DNA from: Coniferiporia sulphurascens
Lineage: Eukaryota; Basidiomycota; Agaricomycetes; Hymenochaetales; Hymenochaetaceae
Assembly: GCA_002794785.1 (NCBI GenBank)
Contig: NBBA01000002.1
Span: 1,178,001-1,242,000, forward strand
Reading direction: 5' to 3'
Length of the DNA stretch: 64,000 nucleotides
Translations under genes and position numbers: made by a program
Part shown: positions 1 through 9,747 of the stretch, one piece after another
Numbering within the stretch: position 1 is the stretch's first letter
Layout of the letters: each line of letters starts with the position of its first letter
Notes under the pieces: generated by a model
The model's database searches: none
What the model was told of the DNA's origin: nothing
What the model saw: the letters and a program-made list of their open reading frames with translations, nothing else

Positions 1-721
1 CCAGTCTCCCTGAGAATCCTGGCCATCGCCGTCACGTCCGTCGCACGCCCTAGCGTCTTGCGATCTAGGTTCTGTGGGAGTAGAAGCGGGTGCGCAAGAG
101 ATGGAATGAAGGAAAGGCACTTGTCTGCTTGACTCCGTCCAATTCCTCCGCGCCGCGACACAGACGAGGAAGCACAGAGAAGAGGCACCTTCCCTGTACT
201 CCCCCGCCAGGTCTGACGTCCGTCGTACGCCCGAGTAGCGTCCCTGGACGAGGAGAGAGCAAGAGAGAGAGGAGGGGAGGAGGGGAGGAGACAGGGTAGG
301 TGTGTTGGGCGTAGCTGAGGACAGATACTGGTTGCACGCTGGCCCGACGATGGGGTAGCAGTCAAAGAGCTGCTGGAGCTTCGAGAGGTCTGAACCAGAA
401 TCCAAGTGTTTTCGCGCCTGTTGTGGACTATTTGGATGGAAATAAATGCGAACACACGCCGTAAGAGCGAAAGGGACATATGAGATCATCGATATGAGGG
501 CTGGAAGAAGCGGCTATTGTAGTTCAGACTGCTTTTTGGTGGCTGTTCCGGAAGTGAACATGGGTCTGGAACAACTTTGTATGCAGTCGCACGAGGAAAC
601 TGTATTTTTCTCACTCGATCGCGGAGTCGCAACGTTGAAAACCAAAGCTTTTGTTCATTGATAGTCCAGATGATTATGGCAAAAAATCGCGATGATCATT
701 AATTGCGGGTTATGATGCGAT

Positions 722-741
722 GATTCGCGTATCCGCGAATC
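722..741. promoter_or_regulatory. Perfect 8-bp inverted repeat upstream of a TATA box
   Basis: GATTCGCG at 722-729 and CGCGAATC at 734-741 form a perfect inverted repeat around a 4-nt centre. Outer bases GCGAT and ATCGC extend the symmetry with a bulge. It ends 13 bp before a TATA box, which fits a binding site for a dimeric regulator. The gene it would serve is unclear. Confidence 0.45.
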
Positions 742-753
742 CTCGGATCGCTC

Positions 754-760
754 TATAAAA
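754..760 (+). promoter_or_regulatory. TATA box (TATAAAA)
   Basis: TATAAAA in a clean core-promoter setting just downstream of the palindrome at 722-741. The sequence after it shows no recognised coding region, so this may be the promoter of a short, lost or non-coding gene. Confidence 0.4.
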
Positions 761-1706
761 GCGGAGCTTCAATACTGGTACTAGAGCTCCCTGCTTCTCG
801 TCGTCCATTATACTCCTTAGGATATGTTATTAAAGGGAAACGACTGATATGTGAGATTTCCATGTGTACTCCGTCAATCTCCCGTTCTGTATGCAGACTC
901 CTTCATGCAGGAAATTCTCGATGCCTACTTGCTTGCATTTGCTGTATCTAACGTCATTTGCGTCCAATGGGATTTATGTATACCCGTCAACTACACACAG
1001 AAAGTTTTGCTGCGCCTGGCATGCGCCCAAGTGCATGCATGGCATGAGCGAGTGGTCATGGCCGCCGCCAGCTTCGTGCGTCCGTTCGGCTCCATTTTTC
1101 CATTTGTCGCTGAGAAGCGCACGAAGGCTGCCCTGTCCCCGTCCGGCCAGGTATTATTACTAGAATCCTCTCAGCTTTCGGTCTCATAAATCTACAGACG
1201 CTCCCACTGGCTCGTCTTTCCGGAATGTAATCCCACCTGCGAAACCCGACCGTGGACCTCTCTCAACGGTTATTGGACTTCTTCCTGTGTCTTCCATCTC
1301 ATTTACTCTAGGACGACTCTCAACTTACCTATTTGACAAAAACACTATGGAAAGCAAATACAACCAAGCAGATAGATACTGGGTATTACCTCGCTGGTTG
1401 TAAAACCATTTTCTTTGGCCTGATAAAATCAGGTATAGATTTCCGAGTGGTGCATATACAGTACATTGTACGCCGCGACAGTGATATCAGATATAAACCA
1501 ACTATGCATGCGGGAAGAAGAAATGTCATGGAAAAATACTAGACGGGAGAGGTGCTACTGGCTTGCGTATTCCTCAGTAACGAACCTGCATTCGATTCTC
1601 TCCAAACTAAGCAGATCGCCGAGTGCTGTACCTTGAAGTCAAGATCAGATAGAGTGGATAGCAGCACATCGACCACCGAGTTTTTGTGGCGAAGGTGCTT
1701 TCAACT

Positions 1707-2981
1707 CTAATCCGCAAACACGGGGTCCTCAGCGATGTTGCCTATATACGAAGACCCTCGAGCTTCGAAGGATAGTGTAATTTGCATGTCCCGGCAAGTT
1801 GCATGCGTCCTTGTGAACAGAGTAGAGAGTGCATACAACTTGCTAGCAGTGAGGTCGCCTCCTCTACGGACGGATATGACCAATGCAGTCAAGCGGCACG
1901 GAGATGAGGACGAAGACGATATTCCTGCCAATATGGACGAGATGGAAGAATCATCAATCGAAATTTCTTTGCGATAGTAGGAATCACTGATATCTGAAGT
2001 GTAGAGGTCTTTGTGTATGTGCAAGTGTGTGACACTCTTGGGGAGGAGTAAGTGAGTCACATGAATCTTGTCGACAGACAGCGTAAAATACTGGAGACTT
2101 GTAGCCTTGGAAAGAAGAGAGTTGAGCGCATCTGTCTGTAGATACTCTGCGTCGGAAGCCGTAGCATTGGTGGTTGATACGTGGAGTGATTTCAGTCGTG
2201 GTAGACACTCGTGGAACTGAGTTACTAATGCGGGACTCTCCTCCAGTTTCCCAGCACGTTCTAAGGATATGGCAAGGTCTGACACGCCACTGTCTCTGCG
2301 CGGTTGAAGGAGCCAAACGACATAAGACCAATCTAAAGGTTCCAATATTGCAACGGAACGCAATTTCTCCGGAGGACCTATTCCATCAGGCATCCAAACG
2401 TCGGTAAAGTCGTCACCCGAACGGTCAAGGACCAAACTCTTCAAATTCTGCATCTTCGATACCGCCGCACAGATTTGGCCTGCGCATAACTGTGCATCGC
2501 CCATGATCCAAAGCCTTTCTAGCTTCGGTTGAAAGGAGAGTTGACAGAGGAAATGCTCGACTTCCTTCCTGCATGCATAGTTGGTGTCAATAAATAGAGT
2601 CCTTATGTTCATCGACTGCTGAAGGAAGCTGGGGAGGAGTCCCCCTTGGGTATTAGCATTGTCGTCGTCGAATATGATCGCGAGCTCCCGCAACTGCTGA
2701 CAGCGCATCAGATCGTGTCTGGCCGTCTCCAAGTCCCTGCCATTTAGCACGGCCCTGTACCATAGTCCACGACGTGCGACATTTGTCCAGGTCCGATGGA
2801 CAAGCGTCATGTCCCAGAGAGTTTTGCATCCACATGGACCATAAAAGTAGGAATTTGAGTATCCATACTCTCCAGCATCGATCGCAATCGCCCTTCTGTC
2901 GCGAATCAAGGTATCGACAAGGAGATCGAGGATAATATGTGGTACAGCAGCAGTGCTCGACGCATATACAGACATATTCAA
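1707..2981 (-). CDS. F-box-like / LRR-like protein
   Basis: Uninterrupted 424-residue reading frame. Near the N-terminus the pattern of hydrophobic residues, followed by TLVHRTWTNVARRGLW around residues 60-75, resembles the F-box-like helix pair common in large Agaricomycete families (usual form: L..VC..W...A...LW). The rest has repeated leucine/isoleucine spacing (LRELAI, LKSLVL, LKSLHVS, LQYFTLS) like degenerate leucine-rich repeats. Such proteins typically act as substrate adaptors of SCF ubiquitin ligases, but many basidiomycete copies have no known role. No introns are needed. The family call is from pattern only, so an unrelated LRR-like protein is possible. Confidence 0.55.
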   Translation of the reverse strand: MNMSVYASSTAAVPHIILDLLVDTLIRDRRAIAIDAGEYGYSNSYFYGPCGCKTLWDMTLVHRTWTNVARRGLWYRAVLNGRDLETARHDLMRCQQLRELAIIFDDDNANTQGGLLPSFLQQSMNIRTLFIDTNYACRKEVEHFLCQLSFQPKLERLWIMGDAQLCAGQICAAVSKMQNLKSLVLDRSGDDFTDVWMPDGIGPPEKLRSVAILEPLDWSYVVWLLQPRRDSGVSDLAISLERAGKLEESPALVTQFHECLPRLKSLHVSTTNATASDAEYLQTDALNSLLSKATSLQYFTLSVDKIHVTHLLLPKSVTHLHIHKDLYTSDISDSYYRKEISIDDSSISSILAGISSSSSSPCRLTALVISVRRGGDLTASKLYALSTLFTRTHATCRDMQITLSFEARGSSYIGNIAEDPVFAD

Positions 2982-3895
2982 GGAGTCATGGATGCGCCGA
3001 CGAAAAAACTGTGATCAAGTCGAACTTGAATACACTACGCAGGCGCTCCGCAGACGCAAAATACGGCATGTTCCGACTACCATATACAGGGATATGTTCT
3101 CACAGAGGTCACGTGTAAATCAACACATTAATATTAGTAAATGTTTCTGCGTCATAATGCGGCCCCTCCGAGAGTATTTACATACAATCAATCCATTGGT
3201 AGCCTTCATTCCACTGCATTCATGTGTTAAGGATACTGGGCATAGACTCGGATAATTAATTGGGGGGCGAAGCCCTCCAGTTATCCGGTTAGGGGCTTTC
3301 AAAAAGCTAGCTTAGTCAGCAGTAGCTTGATGCTGTGCGGCCCCCCCCCGTGAGAACATGCTCTTACCCCTCAAGCCAGCCTTAATAGAAAGCCGTCCCT
3401 TGCCCAACTAGGATTAAGCCGTGTGGAAAGCTTCGCCTCTCCACTCTATGTGGGCTCCCCACATATATTAACATAGTTACTATGGGTCACGTGCGTTTGC
3501 CGACGGAAATTACGCCGCGTAACCCTCCGCCGATCACTTTCCCGCTTTCCCCATGTAAATCGAAGCTCGAGCTTGAATCCTCCACTAGCACGAGAACATG
3601 AATGCGATCCAAATTCACAGCAATTATGGAAAGGAGTATGCGGGCCCCGTAAGACATTTGATCTTCGTCCCACTCGATTCGTAATTCCAGTAGGGTCAGC
3701 GCTCATTCCCGCGCCGTGCTCTCAAAAATTTCAGAAAGACAAGACAATCGACTGTGTACACGGCCAATAGTGCAGCCGACAAGTGCTTCTTTGCGTAAGC
3801 ATTTAGCTCAAATCGATGCTGCTGCATGGTCCAATGCGAGACTTTGTGCCGCTGGTGCCGTGCCAAATTTACCACGAGAGGCTTCCTTCGTAGGA
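2982..3895. other. Intergenic; GC-cluster-rich, possibly mitochondrial-derived segment
   Basis: No gene seen. Between about 3255 and 3480 the sequence has short GC hairpins (GGGGGGCGAAGCCCTCC, AGCTTCGCCTCTCC) and C/G homopolymers next to AT-rich stretches. That texture is common in fungal mitochondrial intergenic DNA, so a nuclear mitochondrial insertion is possible but unproven. Confidence 0.3.
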
Positions 3896-3901
3896 TATAA
3901 G
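3896..3901 (+). promoter_or_regulatory. TATA-like box of AKR-1
   Basis: TATAAG lies 62 nt before the AKR-1 start codon. The homology with the second AKR copy begins just after it (GGGAGACGCGTCC is shared, the TATA is not), so the broken copy lacks this box. Confidence 0.5.
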
Positions 3902-5630
3902 CCGGGAGACGCGTCCTTCTAACTAGTACTGAAGCTCGTGCTCTCTCCCGCATCACTCACAACATGTCCTCATCTCTGAAAAAAATCCCCACACGTCGCC
4001 TTGGCGCAGATGGTCCACTCGTCAGCGCTATCGGGCTGGGCACTATGGGTACATCCGACCCGACGTTCACAAGATTGCAGCTGACAAATCAACTCTCCGC
4101 ATAGGTATTGGAGCATTCTACGGCAAGACAGACGACGCTGAGGCTTACAAGGCCCTCACATATGCCGCCGATCGAGGTATGACCTTCTGGGATTGTGCAG
4201 ATATCTATGGCACCAGTGCGTTCTCCCTTGTTGTGTTTAATGTTAGGGCGTGCGACCAGACCTGATGATATGCTCACCTTCCCTCAGCTGAACTCACGCT
4301 CGCAAAGTGGTTCACAGATACGGGACGCCGATCGGAGATATTCCTTGCAACCAAATTTGGCTCGCGCGATCCGGAGGGCAAGTACGGAGACGGAAAGCCC
4401 ATCTCGACGCCATCGTACATCAAGTTTGCGCTTGACCGTTCTCTGAAGCGCCTCGGCACGGATTATATCGACCTATACTACCAGCATCGCGTCGACCCGA
4501 ATGTGCCGATCGAAGTTGTACTGGAAACACTGCGCGAGCCCGTCGAGAAAGGCGTAATCAAGTGGATCGGCCTCAGCGAGTGTAGCGCACAGACGCTGAA
4601 GCGTGCACGCGCTGTCGAGGGTGTTGGCGCGCGTGTCATCGCAGCCCAGATGGAGTTCAGCCCGTACAGTCTAGATATCGAGAAGAGTGGCTTCTCGGAA
4701 GTGGCGAAGGAGAAGGGCGTTGCAGTGGTTGCGTATAGTCCGCTCGGTCGTGGCATGGTCTCTGGACGGTGCGCACAAGACCTTGCTTTCGCTGTATATA
4801 TGCGCTGACTTGATGAGTCATTCGCTAGGTACCGCTCGCGCGCAGACTTCGACGAGGGTGACTTCCGACTCAATCTCCCCCGCTTCTCAGAGGAAAACTT
4901 CCCCAAGAACGTCGCATTAGCTGGAAAGCTGCAGGCTATCGCGGACAAGTACGGCTCCACTCCCAGCCAAGTCACGCTCGCGTGGATACTTGCCGAGGAC
5001 GAGAACTGTGCGCTCAATACATCCCTCTCTTCCTGCCTATTACTAATTGGTCTATACTTCCACAGATATTCCGATTCCCGGTTGTCGCTCCGTTGCGCGT
5101 GTCGAAGAAAACGCGGGAGGTGCGGAGCTGCAGCTCTCCCCAGAAGACGTTAAAGCGATCCGTGCACTAAGCGAGGCTGCTGACGTCCAAGGATCGAGGT
5201 ACCCAGACGCTTTCATGTTCACCGTCAAGGGTGACTGTATTTCTCAAGATGAATGGAAAGGAGAATAAACGGATACTACGAGGAAAGGCGGACATCATCC
5301 CATGAGGGACGAATTTCAATTTAAACATGTTGTATGATATAAAAATTATTCCCCCACTGGCCGGGCCCGAGGTAACACCCAGGTACAGTCACAGAACAAA
5401 CGGAAATCTTGTATGCTAAAACTCAATAAAGATAAGTATGTGCATCTTGGGCTGTGTCCGGAACAGTTTTGGGTCCCCAGACTAAAACACTATAAGGGAA
5501 AGTGCTATCTTCAGGTGCCATGCGGCGCTTTGGTAGTTTAGGACGGGGTATGTGCCAGAAGTGATGGCGTCTGCTATGCCAGGTATTTCCGCAGTATGGA
5601 AAGCCACACTTGAATTACTGTCAGGGAGTT
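3902..5630 (+). repeat. Segmental duplication, copy 1 (AKR-1 unit)
   Basis: The block from the 5' leader of AKR-1 through its 3' flank matches 21690-23425 in the same orientation, including introns and about 350 bp of 3' non-coding DNA (for example CCCCCACTGGCC and AATAAAGATAAGTAT). Retained introns mean the duplication was at DNA level. Confidence 0.85.
3964..5268 (+). CDS. Aldo/keto reductase, YakC/AKR13-like (AKR-1)
   Basis: Five exons (3964-4048, 4105-4215, 4288-4768, 4829-5007, 5066-5268) join with consistent phases to 352 residues, the usual family size. The start gives MSSSLKKIPTRRLGADG. Family motifs are clear: the N-terminal strand GLGTMG, DCADIYG with the catalytic Asp and Tyr, LATKFG with the catalytic Lys, YYQHRVDP with the active-site His, and the C-terminal PIPGCRSVARVEENA segment of the NADP-binding region. 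It should be a cytosolic NAD(P)H-dependent carbonyl reductase acting on aldehydes or ketones; the substrate is unknown. It has a decayed copy at 21745-23064 and a paralogue at 31649-33045. Confidence 0.95.
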
Positions 5631-6420
5631 GGCGTGTCGACAAACGAAAGGAACTGGTTTGCAGCCAAAGGTCCCGCGGGGGTACAGTATGTTGCAGTCC
5701 ACTGTTCACGGAGATGATGGGGGTTCGGGTTCAAGGCGGGACGAACCCTTTGTCCTCGGTGGCACAACACATAAAATATGTACAAGCCCAAGCCTGTACC
5801 CAGGTCTATACAGGTAATTGTATGCACCCTACTTAGACCTGTCTAGCTAAGTGTGGGCCACAATTCTTCACATATACATACTCTAATGCTAGATGGCTGC
5901 CAAAAGGCCTTGCCAGATGAGTGGAGGCTGCATACATGCACCTACCCATATCTTAAGCCAAGTCAACTAGATTGTGCTTCAGACAGATTAACCAGATACA
6001 TATTCCCTAACCTACGCCAAAGCTACAAATAGGGTATCTAGCCTTAACTTATGGTAGGTAAGGCAAGACCGCCTAGACGTGTCACCCCGTGTTAGATCAA
6101 CCCAAAACACAGAAGCTTAAGCCTGCAAAATGGCGGAACGCCGGGAGAAACCGGTGCCGACCTACAAAGTCGTTTACGTAAGTCAATCCGATACGGACAT
6201 CAACTTGAACCTGGATCGTAACTTGGGTTTAGCGGGCGTTACTAGTACTCTGGCCAGGACGCGTCTGTGGCTGAAATTCCGAGTACCAGAGTATACGCGA
6301 GGACCGCAGCAGATTCCTGGGGTGGCACGGATCCCGTATTAATTGTCGGCCGTGATGCTCGGGAAGTCCCAGCAGTATAAACTATGGTCCTCATGCTCGA
6401 TCCGAGTCCCGTACGGAGTC
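5631..6420. other. Intergenic
   Basis: No recognisable gene. A short + strand frame at 6130-6342 has no known domain. The repeated TAGACCTGTCTAG-like words near 5850 and 6060 may be repeat debris. Confidence 0.4.
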
Positions 6421-6682
6421 AACGTTCATAAATTTAAAAAATGCGGGAATTAAAGCACAAGAGGTCTATATACTGTCAGATTTGAACTCGGGCGAGCAGG
6501 CAAGAAATGGCAGAACAAGAGGAAGCGGGAAAGACTCAAGGAAAAAGGAAACGAAATATATCGTACTATAAATAGATAAAGGCAGTTCAAGAGTCACTAG
6601 TTAAGCTACGAATCACCCCATGAATACAGTGTGTCCAGGTCATAGAAAATCAGGAAATACAACCGAATACATACACCGAGGT

Positions 6683-8320
6683 CTATGCAAACTGTATGTC
6701 GCTTACACTCCGAGCCCTGTAGCTTGTGCCTCCATTAACACCCATTTCGGCAGCCTCATTCAAGTGTACCAACAATCGGCAGCCCACTATGCAGGGTAGG
6801 GTAGTGGCTGTTAAAACATTCTGCACAATATTAAACGCTGCATTAGAAGAAACAGCTTGATCCACCCAGTAAAGTGTGATGTGCGCTAGACCGCATATCA
6901 TTACACTGTAAAACGATGTTAAATCGGCCAAAACGAAAAGAGGTGAAATAACCACATGACAAAATAGAACACTTGGTCGAGGACCAGGACTCTGACAAGG
7001 CTGATACCCTTAAATCCAGCCGATTCCCGCCAAAGAGATGCAGCTTTGTAAAGAGCCAGAATCATCAATATAAGCTCAAATACAAGTGGGGCCGTCCTGT
7101 CGTGATGTAAGCTTAAAATCACTATGTGGCTCTGTGTACGAACCAGTAAAGAGTCTGTAATGCAAAAGGAACATTGCCGTCACCACCACAAAATATATAC
7201 CCTTCTGCACCTTCTGCAGATACTACTTCGCTGTCAGTAAGTTCTTATTTTGAAATGTAGACTCTTTTCTCACCTTTCAGTGTTCTGATCATATCAATCG
7301 CAGCTCCTAACATGAAGATCGATTCTACGACAAACAAAACTCTGAGGTACACGGCCAGTTTCTTTTCTGTTGAAATCTTAGATTCAGCCACGGAGCTTCT
7401 ATAGCAATCTCAGAGTAAAACCGAATACCCCCGGACCATAACGCGAGGACTCTCATTAAGAGAATATCTGCCATAAAAGCATCAGGATAACGTGAAAAGA
7501 AATAGAAAGAACGTCCTTACAGTCTATCAGAACGATGGTCATCCAGTCTGTGTTCAGCATCACCATTAGCCTTACTCTCATCGCAAATTATAGGATTAAG
7601 TGCTCACCCCCTAAACTCGTTGCCCATATGGAAAAGTTGCCTGTATTTTCATTAACGCGGCCTATGATGATGAAAACGTCCCCTTACATCTAGGAGGCCA
7701 CGTTTATTAGACCGTGGTACAAATACGATTCCGTGGCTTACGTACGGCTTTATATTCGAGTGATTCGAATAAACTAAACCCATTTTAATAATTCGAGTCT
7801 TGCCGCACGAACTCGAGTTTAAAATGGCAAGCTCACTCGTTATAGACACTAAGGCGGAAAATATCCCTATGTACCTATTCTGTGGAAAATGTGTGAATGA
7901 TGGGTGCTCGTATCTCATTTTAAAAAACAATCCGTGTGGTGTTTACTTACAAGAAAGTAGACTATACTGGCGGTCTTGCGAGGCGAACTCTTTTGCAACA
8001 TAGTTAGCAGCTGGACAAAGCAGTACTGAACACTGGATACAATCATCCAAAAGTATCTAATCTGATTCGTCAAGGAAACTATGGTTAGTGAATGGGTAGG
8101 TGGATATCGGAAATCTACGTGCCTCTTTATCAAACGTAGTTACTGAAGAAAACAATTAAAGGGGTTTTCAGCAACTATACTTACTATAGACTCAACTGGT
8201 ATCGTAAAAAAGAGCAGTAGCAATTGCGACTTGAACATAAGTGAATTCTGCATTGTCGGAAAGCCAGAACTGAATTTCACTAGGATCAATAGGCTCGACA
8301 CCAGACCGGGTTGATAGCAT
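6683..8320 (-). CDS. DUF6533-type seven-transmembrane protein, copy A
   Basis: Multi-exon gene, boundaries approximate except at the ends. The start (8320) gives MLSSRSG-like MLSTRSGVEP, followed by FTYVQVAIATALFYDT, the usual DUF6533 opening helix. Later exons carry NRYIGIF, DWMTIVLID, LLMRVLALW, then PLVFELILMILALYKAASLW with a hydrophobic helix, CIVGCRLLVHLNEA, and the C-terminus GGTSYRARSVSDIQFA. This order (helices, then a GSRLL..LKEA-like motif before a short cytosolic tail) is typical of the large Agaricomycete DUF6533 family of unknown function. The exon near 8060-8130 (FDKEARRFPIS) is hard to fit, so one exon may be decayed. A TATATAAG box lies 109 nt upstream. A diverged copy is at 14220-16120. 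Confidence 0.6.
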
Positions 8321-8428
8321 TGTGGGTAGCGTCGCGGTGTGCATTGTACGGAATGTCCGAATTACGAATGATCAGGTCTAAACGGTTGGTGGGAGTGTTC
8401 TTTGGAGAGGACTAGCCCTAGAGTAGAG

Positions 8429-8436
8429 CTTATATA
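8429..8436 (-). promoter_or_regulatory. TATA box of DUF6533 copy A
   Basis: TATATAAG read on the minus strand, 109 nt upstream of the start codon. The surrounding block GGAGAGGACTAGC..GAGCTTATATAG is also kept in copy B at 16201-16233. Confidence 0.55.
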
Positions 8437-8754
8437 GAGAAGGGGGACTAGTAAATACCCAATTTCTCATACCATTAAAATATCTGTTTGGCCTTATCAT
8501 TGAGATATTGAATCGAGACCCGGGAACTACAGGCGTAATGAAGCAACCACGTTGCACTCCATCTCTGATCAAATAACAATTCGAAGTATCATCCTTCGCC
8601 GTATGTGGCCGATTGACTAGTACTGGTACGCTCTTTCCACTCCCAGGCGGGAATGACTACTGCGTAAGCCGTTACAACATCCACTGCCAGTGCGCGATTT
8701 ATCTAGCACGTAAGAAAATGTTCTGGAGTGTTGATCATCTCCAATCGTAGAGTT

Positions 8755-9345
8755 TTATAGTATTATACGTTGACGTTCCAGCTCAGTTCCTGAACCGTCG
8801 CTCTTGTCTACGTTTAATAAAAAGACACATCTGCCGATCTTGGCCGCGGCAGCTGTGTAGTCACCGAAACCAGAGTACCTGGCACTGATCGAGTCGAGGC
8901 GGCGCTGCAGAGCACACAGAACTTCACCGAATTGACGGCTATCTGCTTCACGCATGCTGCTTCAATCCACTCACTGTTACTAGAACAAGCGTCAAATCGA
9001 CTCACTCAAACGTCAACACGCCAGCCCACGGGAACTCCAGCCTGAGAATGCCAATTCGAGTCGCTCCATCACCCGTGCTTCCTAGGGTATACCGCACCCA
9101 GTCTGATCTTCCTTTCTACATCCTTCTCAGTAGATTTCCACGCTGAATGTCTGGTCGAAAACCACACCATCAACGTCGATATCGACTCGGCACGGGTGTA
9201 GAGCACCACCCTGGTCCACGCTTTCCCAATTGGGAAAATCAAGTTGGTAGATTCTTTGATAAAAGTGGGGCAGCGGGAGGACCCGCCTGAGTGACGGCCT
9301 TCAAGTTGCTCTGTGACCTCACTGACCTGACATAGTGCCACTCGA
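8755..9345 (-). pseudogene. Unrecognised gene or gene remnant next to DUF6533 copy A
   Basis: Minus-strand open pieces here (for example DIDVDGVVFDQTFSVEIY around 9130-9190 and GATRIGILRLEFPWAGVLTFE around 9010-9070) look protein-like and have a diverged, more broken counterpart near 16630-17620. I cannot name a family or build one continuous model, so I list it as a remnant of an unknown gene. Confidence 0.3.
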
Positions 9346-9632
9346 AACGCGGCGCGGTGGAGTTGTCATCATCATCAGTGGTAGCGGCTATGAGTCGAGC
9401 CGGTGAGCCAGTGCTGATTGAGTTTTATGTTATAGGATATTCCCTCCGATATATCGGGGGGGGGGCGGAGATCCCTTCGTAGGATTACTGTATGAGGATG
9501 TGCAAAATACGACAAATGAATATTAATGACTCACTCACATCAAAAAGGTAAGTTCACACAATGCCGTACTTCGGCATTAATATTACATATATAGCAACGC
9601 CGCCGGCCCCGCCGTGTTTTTCAATGATTCCA

Positions 9633-9665
9633 ATTATCACTACCCTCTACCTAAAGGTATCGGGA
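9633..9665. repeat. CACTA-like end sequence
   Basis: CACTACCCTCTACCTAAAGG followed by TATCGGGAAT. A closely related sequence in inverted orientation is at 17665-17690, and a part of it (AAGGTATCGGGAATTT) is at 20856-20871. It could be a terminal inverted repeat of a DNA transposon or a shared repeat fragment. Confidence 0.35.
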
Positions 9666-9747
9666 ATTTACGAGAAAGGCCTGAATGGCTTTGCCTAATT
9701 TCGATGGTCTGCAGACTACCTGCTTATTTGAGATGGGAAACTAATGA

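Larger units (their letters stand above)
1..1706. other. No recognisable gene; orphan promoter-like block inside
   Basis: I find no protein family in this stretch. Short open frames on the + strand near 450-660 and 850-1190 have no recognisable domain and overlap each other in different frames, so I do not call them genes. The one structured piece is a palindrome followed by a TATA box at 722-760, listed separately. Confidence 0.5.
6420..9350. repeat. Segmental duplication, copy A (DUF6533 unit)
   Basis: This block is homologous to about 14080-17620 in the same orientation. Shared pieces include the last exon of the DUF6533 gene, the promoter with TATATAAG, and patchy similarity further right (CAGTAGATTT..CACGC and GGTC-AA-CCACACCAT). 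Divergence is higher than between the AKR copies, which suggests an older event. Confidence 0.7.

Noticed and set aside
1551..1610. tRNA-like stretch with GGAGAG..CTCTCC ends and ATTCGATT
   Set aside because: The T-arm does not pair and no anticodon arm could be drawn.
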